Of a DNA stretch of 29,998 nucleotides, positions 24,205 to 29,631 are shown piece by piece (the stretch's first letter is position 1; every line of letters begins with the position of its first letter). Made by a program: the position numbers and the translations under genes. The notes beneath the pieces were generated by a model. That model ran no database searches. It was not told where the DNA came from and saw nothing but the letters and a program-made list of their open reading frames with translations. Source of the DNA: a virus. Where the stretch lies: positions 1 to 29,998 of IMG/VR virus record IMGVR_UViG_3300025769_000559; one strand, given 5' to 3'.

Positions 24205-24414
24205 CTAGAACGGGGGTTCTCCATAAATGGCTGTAAATTCTTCATTTGATAGAGGTTTTATCTCTTCAACTCGACAATCCGGGCGTAATTTTAGAAAAGT
24301 TTCTACCGATTCTAAAGTTGCAAAGGATCTTAGGCTATCACCGAAGCCATCGAATACTACATATTTGTGATCAGGGTCTATCATTAGTCTTAACTCATGT
24401 TTATCTTGATTCAT
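24205..24414 (-). CDS. Small hypothetical protein divergent from pqqA
   Basis: The 69-residue acidic product (HKYVVFDGFGDSLRSFATLE, LSNEEFTAIYGEPPF) is not recognised. It is transcribed away from pqqA. A good minus-strand promoter ends so close to the ATG at 24414 that a transcript would be leaderless, or the real start is Met11 (ATG at 24384). It stands alone between the late operon and pqqA, so it is part of the accessory island. It could be a regulator or accessory protein of the island; nothing in the sequence proves this. Confidence 0.55.
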   Translation of the reverse strand: MNQDKHELRLMIDPDHKYVVFDGFGDSLRSFATLESVETFLKLRPDCRVEEIKPLSNEEFTAIYGEPPF

Positions 24415-24442
24415 CTTACACTTTATATAGTTAAACTACAAT
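24415..24442 (+). promoter_or_regulatory. Candidate promoter for pqqA
   Basis: CTTACA (24415-24420, 4 of 6) and TACAAT (24437-24442, 5 of 6) are 16 nt apart. The start would be near 24449, leaving a leader of about 23 nt with a GAAAGGG ribosome site. It overlaps the minus-strand promoter almost completely, so the two probably compete. Confidence 0.4.
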
Positions 24443-24450
24443 CTTGACAA
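24422..24450 (-). promoter_or_regulatory. Sigma-70-type promoter for the divergent small gene
   Basis: On the minus strand TTGTCA (24450-24445, 5 of 6) and TATAAA (24427-24422, 5 of 6) are exactly 17 nt apart. The start would fall at the first ATG of the 24205-24414 gene. Confidence 0.5.
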
Positions 24451-24471
24451 ACTAACTGAAAGGGAATAATC

Positions 24472-24543
24472 ATGTGGACAACTCCATCAGCTACTGAAAT
24501 GCGTTTTGGTTTCGAAGTAACAATGTATGTAATGAACAAATAA
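24472..24543 (+). CDS. pqqA: PqqA, precursor peptide of the cofactor PQQ
   Basis: This 23-residue gene is below the size of normal gene calls. The peptide reads MWTTPSATEMRFGFEV, then TMYVMNK. It has the same length and layout as bacterial PqqA (start MW-x-x-P, core G-[FL]-E-V-T-[ML]-Y). The two residues that become the PQQ skeleton, Glu15 and Tyr19, are present. In bacteria PqqE (radical SAM) with PqqD links them, and proteases plus PqqB and PqqC finish the cofactor. A GAAAGGG ribosome site lies 8 nt upstream, two stop codons end it, and a strong hairpin terminator follows at once. No other pqq gene is in the window, so it would feed the host's enzymes. It lies alone on the plus strand between minus-strand genes, like a cargo gene ('moron'). 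Confidence 0.9.
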   Translation: MWTTPSATEMRFGFEVTMYVMNK

Positions 24544-24544
24544 T

Positions 24545-24572
24545 AAAGGGCCTTTCGGCCCTCTATTGTTTT
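24545..24572 (+). terminator. Terminator after pqqA, usable from both strands
   Basis: AGGGCC (24547-24552) pairs with GGCCCT (24557-24562), loop TTTC, followed by CTATTGTTTT. On the minus strand the same hairpin is followed by TTATTATTTG, so it can also stop the early operon, whose last stop codon is at 24571-24573. Confidence 0.8.
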
Positions 24573-25293
24573 AAAAGAATCCAACCTTTTGAGAACGAGG
24601 TACTTTGAAATTATAAATATCTCGTATTGCATTGAAATAAATTTCTTTATCCCCTGTCTTGGGAATCATATGTGATTGACACTTTAATTTTTGTATCATT
24701 CTTTTATGATCATAATCAGCATGGTAAAACAACTCAATCATGCAGCTTAAAAAATTACTACTCTTATAGTTAGAATAATAATTACCAATCTCGTCCAGTC
24801 TTTTGGCATTCTCCAATGCACGCTCATAGTTTTTAATCTTAAAGTCACCAGATTTAAACATACGTCCATGCTCACCGGAGCGTTGTCGACTATCACTAAG
24901 TAACGAAATACAAACAGTATAGTTGAATCCAGTCTTCTGCATAAACTCTTTAAACTTTAAATATTCTGGATACCCAAGCTCACAAAACGATTGAAGCCTG
25001 TCATTGTTATTCCAGTTTGCTGTATTCTCATTAAGTCTACGCACCTCATCAAGATCTAAATTATTAATCTTCATAAAATACACTTCTTTTTTGAGAAATT
25101 TTGCAGCTTCAAATCGATGTTGGCCATCGATAATTTGCCTTTTCTTATTAACGATAATCGGAATAGGAATATATTTTTCCTTCATAGATTTCAATAGCCT
25201 TCTAAAATTAGCTTTGTTAATATTTCTATTACCGTTAATATAAGTAAACGCATTATAATCAGTAGTTACGTATACATCATTTGCTTTTTTCAT
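24571..25293 (-). CDS. ParB-like nuclease/partition-domain protein
   Basis: The 240-residue product (start chosen at ATG 25293, with AAGGA 6 nt upstream; the ATG at 25299 lies directly on that ribosome site) has the ParB/sulfiredoxin-fold signature. NKANFRRLLKSMKEKYIPIP leads to IIVNKKRQIIDGQHRFEAAK, the 'IxDGxHRxxA' nucleotide-binding block, and LNENTANWNNNDRLQSFCEL follows. Phage ParB-like proteins are often DNA-binding, CTP-binding or nickase-like and are made early. The rest is a Lys/Tyr-rich helical domain of unknown role. It is the last gene of the early minus-strand operon. Confidence 0.75.
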   Translation of the reverse strand: MKKANDVYVTTDYNAFTYINGNRNINKANFRRLLKSMKEKYIPIPIIVNKKRQIIDGQHRFEAAKFLKKEVYFMKINNLDLDEVRRLNENTANWNNNDRLQSFCELGYPEYLKFKEFMQKTGFNYTVCISLLSDSRQRSGEHGRMFKSGDFKIKNYERALENAKRLDEIGNYYSNYKSSNFLSCMIELFYHADYDHKRMIQKLKCQSHMIPKTGDKEIYFNAIRDIYNFKVPRSQKVGFF

Positions 25294-25314
25294 AATCATT
25301 CCTTGTAAAGTTAG

Positions 25315-25626
25315 TTAATTGTTTCTTGGTTTACGTAAACGTTCACCTTGTTTACGCATCTTACTTATTTGTTTGCGAAAATAATCTTTGTCTACGTGAA
25401 TTAACTGTAGACATAACTCCAAGACTTCATTATCTTCAAACAAAAATTGTGCTGCTTCTTTGCGTACCTCTTTCTTTACTTTCTTACCTAAGTATTCATC
25501 CAATGCATTTTGCAATACACCTAAAATTAAACGTCCACGCCAATCATCAAGTGAATAACTGTGTTGATGGGTGATACGTTCACATTCAGGATCCGCTAAA
25601 AAATCTAAACTTTTAAATGTGGCCAT
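25315..25626 (-). CDS. Small hypothetical early protein
   Basis: The 103-residue product is helical: SYSLDDWRGRLILGVLQNAL, a Lys-rich middle (EYLGKKVKKEVRKEAAQF), LELCLQLIHVDKDYFRKQIS and a strongly basic end. No family recognised; the basic tail may contact nucleic acid. Its ATG overlaps the stop of the upstream frame (TAATG). It lies between the annealing-protein extension and the ParB-like gene, so replication or recombination support is the likely setting. Confidence 0.6.
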   Translation of the reverse strand: MATFKSLDFLADPECERITHQHSYSLDDWRGRLILGVLQNALDEYLGKKVKKEVRKEAAQFLFEDNEVLELCLQLIHVDKDYFRKQISKMRKQGERLRKPRNN

Positions 25627-25811
25627 TAAAGTCCTTTCATTGCATCCATTAATGCATACTTGATTTTCACTTGCTTATCACCTGTCAGTTTTTGTACGAC
25701 TGAAAGATTGGCTGTTGCAAATGCCTCCATCTTTTTTAACTTTTCTTTTGCATCGAGTTTCTCTTCATCTATTTCCTTAATTTGTTTAAGGATCTCAATG
25801 TATCGATTCAT
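25626..25811 (-). CDS. C-terminal frame of the annealing protein (reached by -1 frameshift)
   Basis: Read alone from ATG 25811 this gives 61 helical, Lys/Glu-rich residues (MNRYIEILKQIKEIDEEKLD). However, no ribosome site precedes that ATG, and the frame stays open upstream through 20 more sensible residues (AYALNLPGKEALTFVDEHAL) to the frameshift site at 25871-25877. It is therefore best read as the C-terminal extension of the DUF1071-type protein. Independent translation from the ATG, or a sequencing error in the A-run that split one gene, are the other options. Confidence 0.6.
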   Translation of the reverse strand: MNRYIEILKQIKEIDEEKLDAKEKLKKMEAFATANLSVVQKLTGDKQVKIKYALMDAMKGL

Positions 25812-25847
25812 CAATGCATGTTCATCTACAAAAGTTAAAGCTTCTTT

Positions 25848-25891
25848 CCCTGGTAGATTCAGGGCATAGGCTTTTTTGCAGCCACCTCCCT
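25848..25891 (-). promoter_or_regulatory. -1 programmed ribosomal frameshift signal
   Basis: Minus-strand order: an SD-like AGGGAGGTGG (25891-25882); a slippery A AAA AAG (25877-25871) set exactly in the reading frame (GCA-AAA-AAG); 6 nt; a hairpin CCCTG/CAGGG (25864-25860 with 25852-25848, 7-nt loop) whose loop begins the zero-frame stop. The three parts and their spacings resemble the E. coli dnaX signal. Confidence 0.7.
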
Positions 25892-26347
25892 TACTTGCTT
25901 TGCCATGCTAGATTTATCTTTGTCTTCCTCTTCATTAATACCAAGATCACCCGCATACAAACTAATACCAAGGCCTGTTGTAGTGCTTATGCATTTAGCT
26001 AAACATCTTTTATAGGCTGTATTAATTTGATGTGAATTAGGATTAGTAATGGCTTTATTACCTCCCGCAATGACAGGCATAATCTCAGATTGACTTGTGC
26101 CTAATGTATGCAATGTAACTTGCACCATCATCGTGCCATCAGGGTAAAACTTTTCTTTATCTAAATCATAAGTAAAGGTAGCATTTGGATCATGTGTTTT
26201 TAATAAATCCAATGCATTTGCCCATGAAATATAGTCAAGTTCTGCACCGAAGCTTGATTTTTTCTTTTCAACTAATCCTAATTTATGTACATCAATTGCT
26301 CTTAACTCTTTATAAGCCTCAGCAATCACCGAAGTTTTCGTTGTCAT
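25859..26347 (-). CDS. Single-strand annealing protein (DUF1071-type), zero-frame product
   Basis: From ATG 26347 (GGAG 6 nt upstream) the product is 162 residues; an upstream TTG and GTG lack proper spacing. Key blocks are ELDYISWANALDLLKTHDPN (residues about 36-55), VQVTLHTLG (75-83), MPVIAGGNKAITNPNSHQIN (90-109) and AYKRCLAKCISTTTGLG with LYAGDL (111-135). This is the pattern of DUF1071 annealing proteins (Rad52/Red-beta-like role), which pair complementary single strands, usually with a partner exonuclease. Here the YqaJ-type exonuclease is two genes upstream. The gene ends with PMP after a frameshift site; frameshifting gives a 240-residue form. It overlaps the previous small gene by 29 nt. 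Confidence 0.75.
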   Translation of the reverse strand: MTTKTSVIAEAYKELRAIDVHKLGLVEKKKSSFGAELDYISWANALDLLKTHDPNATFTYDLDKEKFYPDGTMMVQVTLHTLGTSQSEIMPVIAGGNKAITNPNSHQINTAYKRCLAKCISTTTGLGISLYAGDLGINEEEDKDKSSMAKQVREVAAKKPMP

Positions 26348-26495
26348 CACATTCTCCAAAATAAAGTTTAATAATTTCTTGTCTTTTTGTAGTGTCTTTA
26401 ACGTTGCGATAAAGCACTTGCAAAAACGTATTTGTATCTTCTTGTTTCATACTGTGATCGTATTGATCACCCCCTAAGTTATTGATATCACTCAT
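26319..26495 (-). CDS. Small acidic protein between exonuclease and annealing protein
   Basis: The 58-residue product (MSDINNLGGDQYDHSMKQED, QVLYRNVKDTTKRQEIIKLY) starts at ATG 26495, which has GGGAG 8-9 nt upstream and overlaps the exonuclease stop (ATGAGTGA). A longer upstream frame has no ribosome site. It ends inside the annealing-protein gene. Acidic small proteins next to exonuclease/annealing pairs are sometimes partners or inhibitors of host nucleases, but no motif shows this here. Confidence 0.65.
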   Translation of the reverse strand: MSDINNLGGDQYDHSMKQEDTNTFLQVLYRNVKDTTKRQEIIKLYFGECDDNENFGDC

Positions 26496-27456
26496 TAATA
26501 TTCTCCCTATCTTTAATTTTAAGTTTTGATTGTCGAATGACATACCCATCTTTAGCCGGCAATGTCCTTGCGGGTTGCGGCTTAAATTGTCGAACAGGCC
26601 AATCAATTCCATAACGCCCCGCTACGGCATATTGATTGTCACGCATTTCATCCATGATTTTTGTCTGATGATTATCAATTTCCTTTTCTCGCTCAGTAAT
26701 TTCATCACGGAGTGTAACAATTCTTTCAGCAAGCTCTTCACAATGAGGCAATTCAATTTTAGTTTTATCTGCTTCATTAAATACTCGTGCAGCTTCATCC
26801 GGGGATTGACTCTCGTAAAAATCAATTTCCTCATTCGTTAGATACTTATCAATTCTTTTTTGAAAATCCATAATAGCGTCATGCAATTGAGATAAGACTT
26901 CATCATCCCTTTTGTATACAAAAAGTCTCAGCGTGGTGCCTTTATATAGCACGCACAATACACCTACTTCAGCATGACAAATATCCATCTGCATCTGTAA
27001 TTGTAATACCCCACGATAAAGCGGCAATGTATCGGCTGTCTCGACATCATGGGCGGTCACTTTAGATTCTAAAATAATCGTACCCTCAAGTTTAATGGAA
27101 TCTGCATTAACACAAATGATCCCCTTTTCTATATCAGTCATGATCTCTTTGCCATCGCCCTCAATTGTGCCATCCAGTGAGCATGCAATGGGTAAGGTGT
27201 CATGATGATACGCCTTTTCATGTGTTGTTTTTGGATTGCCTAGGCCTAACCTGGCACATGCTTCATTTAATATGATTGGTTCTAAAGTATTGCCCCAATT
27301 CATAGGTTCTGAACTTATTTGAGGTGGTTCGATACCATGATTGGCATCCATGATCATTTTTAATAATTCATTACGCGATTGAAAGCGCGAACACCCCATC
27401 AATACAGGCATCTGAGATGCACTCAACTCTTTGTTACTTGTGACTTTTCCTACCAT
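26488..27456 (-). CDS. YqaJ-type exonuclease (lambda exo-like)
   Basis: The 322-residue product has the PD-(D/E)XK fold of YqaJ/lambda exonuclease: an early SASQMPVLMGCSRFQSRNEL, W54-G55...E59 (MNWGNTLEPI), the catalytic Asp95 in ACSLDGTI, Glu130-x-Lys132 in IILESKV, and the helix GVLQLQMQMDICHAEVGVLC with Gln152. A charged coiled segment (residues 235-270) and an unusual Pro-rich tail follow. It would resect one DNA strand from double-strand ends so the annealing protein can pair the other. GGGAG lies 9 nt before the start. Confidence 0.85.
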   Translation of the reverse strand: MVGKVTSNKELSASQMPVLMGCSRFQSRNELLKMIMDANHGIEPPQISSEPMNWGNTLEPIILNEACARLGLGNPKTTHEKAYHHDTLPIACSLDGTIEGDGKEIMTDIEKGIICVNADSIKLEGTIILESKVTAHDVETADTLPLYRGVLQLQMQMDICHAEVGVLCVLYKGTTLRLFVYKRDDEVLSQLHDAIMDFQKRIDKYLTNEEIDFYESQSPDEAARVFNEADKTKIELPHCEELAERIVTLRDEITEREKEIDNHQTKIMDEMRDNQYAVAGRYGIDWPVRQFKPQPARTLPAKDGYVIRQSKLKIKDRENINE

Positions 27457-27458
27457 TT

Positions 27459-27599
27459 TTAACTCTCCCTTTTTTCTAATTCAATTAAAATTTGATCGAC
27501 CGCGCGTAAAAATTCCCAACACGTCCGATCATCAATCTTGCCTTGCTTTTCTAAGTTTTCGGCATGATGTAAAGCATCATATAAAACTTGATTAGTCAT
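27459..27599 (-). CDS. 46-residue early protein
   Basis: This gene was found by reading the apparent gap. ATG 27599 overlaps the previous stop in an ATGA junction, and TAA at 27461-27459 is 2 nt before the exonuclease start. The product is helical (YDALHHAENLEKQGKI, CWEFLRAVDQILIELEKRE). The ribosome site of the exonuclease lies inside its last codons. No family recognised. The packing argues that it is real. Confidence 0.7.
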   Translation of the reverse strand: MTNQVLYDALHHAENLEKQGKIDDRTCWEFLRAVDQILIELEKRES

Positions 27600-27841
27600 C
27601 TTATTTCCTCCAATGCAGTCTCAATGCATTCTTTTTTTGTTTTTAAATACACCGATCCACCGTAACTAATTTGCTCAAAGAGTTTCCCCTTTTGACAAAC
27701 AACTTCTTTCGGTGTCGGATACCAAATATCTAAAAAATCTTCAATGGTATTTTGTAGACCGATACCAATTAAAGAACCAATAAGGATGCCGATAGCAAGC
27801 CACCAGCACCCATACGAACCATCAACGATTTTACTTGTCAT
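27596..27841 (-). CDS. Small membrane-anchored early protein
   Basis: The 81-residue product has one transmembrane helix near the start (WWLAIGILIGSLIGIGLQ, residues 13-30) followed by a soluble part with Cys49 and Cys72 (EVVCQKGKLFEQ, KKECIETALEE) that could form a disulfide outside the cytoplasm. It overlaps both neighbours by a few nt. Membrane proteins made early may block superinfection or alter the envelope; this is inference only. Confidence 0.6.
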   Translation of the reverse strand: MTSKIVDGSYGCWWLAIGILIGSLIGIGLQNTIEDFLDIWYPTPKEVVCQKGKLFEQISYGGSVYLKTKKECIETALEEIR

Positions 27842-28025
27842 TAAATACCCCCTTATGAATTAAATCTTCACGTATGCATCGATAACCATTGAAGTTATCT
27901 TTGCCACGATAAAAAGATTCATAAAATGTAGCGGCCTCATCACATGTACTAAAAGAACCTTCGATAGTCTCATGAGTGCCAAAAGCCGTTACATTGCTCA
28001 CGATTAGAATGAATTCAGCTATCAT
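27831..28025 (-). CDS. Small early protein with hydrophobic N-terminus
   Basis: The start is taken at ATG 28025, which has GGAG 9 nt upstream; four other in-frame ATGs up to 28070 lack a better site. The 64-residue product starts MIAEFILIVSNVTAFGTHET, a short hydrophobic stretch that could be a weak signal or a buried strand. Cys27 and Cys50 follow, with SFSTCDEAATFYESFYRGKD and YRCIRED. It overlaps the next gene by 11 nt. Two Cys in a possibly exported protein recall its downstream neighbour. Function unknown. Confidence 0.6.
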   Translation of the reverse strand: MIAEFILIVSNVTAFGTHETIEGSFSTCDEAATFYESFYRGKDNFNGYRCIREDLIHKGVFNDK

Positions 28026-28167
28026 GAATTGCCTCTCCATTTTCATCAAAAACCATAACATCTTGATCATGGCCTATTAAATTAATAAACTCTTTTTTTG
28101 CCTCTTGAGGTGTTTCAAAACCCTCAATAGTTTTAGTTACACGTCCTGTAATAATATATTTATTCAT
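28015..28167 (-). CDS. 50-residue early protein
   Basis: This gene was found by reading the junctions: ATG 28167 with GGGGG 5 nt upstream, TGA at 28017-28015. The product MNKYIITGRVTKTIEGFETP, then EAKKEFINLIGHDQDVMVFD looks like a compact beta-alpha-beta fold. It overlaps the next gene by 11 nt. No family recognised. Confidence 0.65.
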   Translation of the reverse strand: MNKYIITGRVTKTIEGFETPQEAKKEFINLIGHDQDVMVFDENGEAIHDS

Positions 28168-28169
28168 GG

Positions 28170-28214
28170 TTACCCCCTTTTATCCATAATTAATTCATAA
28201 TGAGATATTTGCAT
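28170..28214 (-). CDS. Possible 14-residue leader-type frame
   Basis: MQISHYELIMDKRG sits between two genes. Its ATG comes 2 nt after the upstream stop and its TAA 2 nt before the next ATG, and both junctions read TAACCATG. It has no ribosome site of its own. It may only carry ribosomes across the gap, or be chance. Confidence 0.25.
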   Translation of the reverse strand: MQISHYELIMDKRG

Positions 28215-28216
28215 GG

Positions 28217-28486
28217 TTATTTATCCATTAATCTGTTATACAATGTCAATCCAAAGTCATATCCCTGATTATAGGAATACATGTCAGGGTGTTGAATTGC
28301 CCTATTACCCTCAAGCAACCCATTAGCTACGCCATCTTTGAAAGCACTTAAATTAATTCTTTCTTTACTCATTTCTGGCTTACTAAGTGTTAATTTTTCT
28401 AATGTTTTCACGTTGCGCGGGGTTCGGTCGATGTTATCCGCTAAAATAATGTCGGCCAATTCTGAATACATCTTTTTATAATTCAT
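28217..28486 (-). CDS. Hypothetical early protein
   Basis: The 89-residue product (MNYKKMYSELADIILADNID, KDGVANGLLEGNRAIQHPDM, SYNQGYDFGLTLYNRLMDK) is mixed helical. The end pattern 'Y-x-x-G-Y-x-x-G-x-x-L-Y' is regular but matches no family I know. AGGA lies in the shared leader element before the start. It belongs to the early minus-strand operon. Confidence 0.65.
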   Translation of the reverse strand: MNYKKMYSELADIILADNIDRTPRNVKTLEKLTLSKPEMSKERINLSAFKDGVANGLLEGNRAIQHPDMYSYNQGYDFGLTLYNRLMDK

Positions 28487-28487
28487 T

Positions 28488-28502
28488 TTTAATATATCCT
28501 TT
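28488..28502 (-). repeat. Shared leader element, copy 1
   Basis: On the minus strand AAAGGATATATTAAA stands just before the ATG at 28486. The identical 15 nt precede the Cys-rich gene (29238-29224). Shorter variants precede 29418 and 29631. The element contains the ribosome site. Confidence 0.6.
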
Positions 28503-29223
28503 AATTAATGTATGCGGCACCATTGCCATGCGCTACAATAGCAATTGAAGGTGCGGTTGAATGTGATCCCATGCAAAGTTTACAAGTGTTGCATTGCGCT
28601 TTGCGTCCGGCTTCCTCTGATGCGGGACATAATATTTCATTGCTTTGCTTATCAGATACGGCCGTTATAATGCGAAAAGTGCGGCGTTTACTTTGCCATG
28701 CAATACGCGCGTCCTTTAATGTATCGGCACTAATCATGGTGAGATCAGGCCTAACATCCGCGCCTTTAATGTTTGATTGATGCGTATAACCGGTATGACC
28801 TTTTGATTGAGATAATAAAGCATCCCATATATAAGATGGAACAGCGGCCGGATCCCCGTAAGTGCCTAGGCGCACCATGCGATTATGGCCTAGTGCGGCA
28901 ATATCTGTAGAATGTTTATAATTGCCCTTAATAAATGACTTATAAACTTGTAAGGGGCCATGAAATAACGTTACATAACATGATCGTTTAATAGCTTGCT
29001 TCTTATTTGGATCATCGGTCGGAAGCCCTTTATGATCACAATTGCCGCAAATAGAATAATCCGCGCCGGTTTTTGATGCTATTAATGGATCCATATCCGA
29101 CCGGATAATGTAAGTTTGAACCATATTGCCAGTTTTCTTATTGGTGCTTTTGGCAAGTGCAATGACTACAATAGGTGCGCCGTCAATTAAGGACTTGCCT
29201 TGATAGATTATTTCATTATTCAT
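28501..29223 (-). CDS. Conserved Cys-rich phage protein (DUF7227-like)
   Basis: The 240-residue product belongs to a family found in many unrelated phages and, to my knowledge, without known function. It has GKSLIDGAPIVVIAL, then TGNMVQTYIIRSDMDP, SKTGADYSICGNCDHKG, NRMVRLGTYGDPAAVPSYIW, GYTHQ and a C-terminal CPASEEAGRKAQCNTCKLCM. Seven Cys occur in metal-site spacing (C59-x2-C62, C82, C199, C211-x2-C214-x2-C217). They could hold zinc or an iron-sulphur cluster. The name DUF7227 is from memory and needs checking. It is one of the first genes of the early operon and has the shared leader element. Confidence 0.75.
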   Translation of the reverse strand: MNNEIIYQGKSLIDGAPIVVIALAKSTNKKTGNMVQTYIIRSDMDPLIASKTGADYSICGNCDHKGLPTDDPNKKQAIKRSCYVTLFHGPLQVYKSFIKGNYKHSTDIAALGHNRMVRLGTYGDPAAVPSYIWDALLSQSKGHTGYTHQSNIKGADVRPDLTMISADTLKDARIAWQSKRRTFRIITAVSDKQSNEILCPASEEAGRKAQCNTCKLCMGSHSTAPSIAIVAHGNGAAYIN

Positions 29224-29238
29224 TTTAATATATCCTTT
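29224..29238 (-). repeat. Shared leader element, copy 2
   Basis: This is the same AAAGGATATATTAAA as copy 1, with an ATTAATTAA run upstream in both cases. It suggests gene addition with leader included, or a common translation signal for early genes. Confidence 0.6.
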
Positions 29239-29247
29239 CCAGATTAA

Positions 29248-29418
29248 TTAATGATTGATAATGCTTAAAACAACGTTGATGATTAAAAATAGTATTGCAC
29301 ATGCGATCATGTAGAATGATATAGTCATCGCGACCATATCACCGTGCGCACCTACAATACCAAACATTAGTGCAATAAATGCACATAAAACCGAAGTAAT
29401 AATTAAGCCTAAGTTCAT
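29248..29418 (-). CDS. Small two-helix membrane protein
   Basis: The 56-residue product begins at ATG 29418 with AAAGG upstream; an in-frame ATG at 29433 overlaps that site and is rejected. Two transmembrane helices (LGLIITSVLCAFIALMFGIV and MTISFYMIACAILFLIINVV) are joined by a short GAHGD turn. It is an early membrane protein of unknown role; superinfection exclusion is one possibility. It follows the first gene of the operon. Confidence 0.65.
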   Translation of the reverse strand: MNLGLIITSVLCAFIALMFGIVGAHGDMVAMTISFYMIACAILFLIINVVLSIINH

Positions 29419-29439
29419 AATGTATCCTTTCATGGTTTA

Positions 29440-29631
29440 TTAATGATTATTTAAAGCACGTAATAAACGACAATAATATCTTGATGCGCCATATTGCATA
29501 TCAAGTTTGTCGGCGTATGATCTTGCGCGATTTCTGTTCTTATATTGATATTTTGCAATGATCTTATTGTTATTATGAGAGTCAATAATTACATAAGTCT
29601 CGTTCGGATCTATTTCTTTTATTGTTAACAT
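29440..29631 (-). CDS. First gene of the early operon, hypothetical
   Basis: The 63-residue product (MLTIKEIDPNETYVIIDSHN, KYQYKNRNRARSYADKLDMQ, YCRLLRALNNH) is basic, with a beta-strand pair and an Arg/Tyr-rich helix; nucleic acid binding is possible but unproven. AAAGGG lies 9 nt before the start. It is the gene nearest the origin-like region and probably the first transcribed. Confidence 0.6.
   Translation of the reverse strand: MLTIKEIDPNETYVIIDSHNNNKIIAKYQYKNRNRARSYADKLDMQYGASRYYCRLLRALNNH

Noticed and set aside
24444-24470. TTGACA (24444-24449) with AATAAT (24465-24470) as pqqA promoter
   Set aside because: Spacer is only 15 nt and the transcript would start inside the gene, losing the ribosome site.
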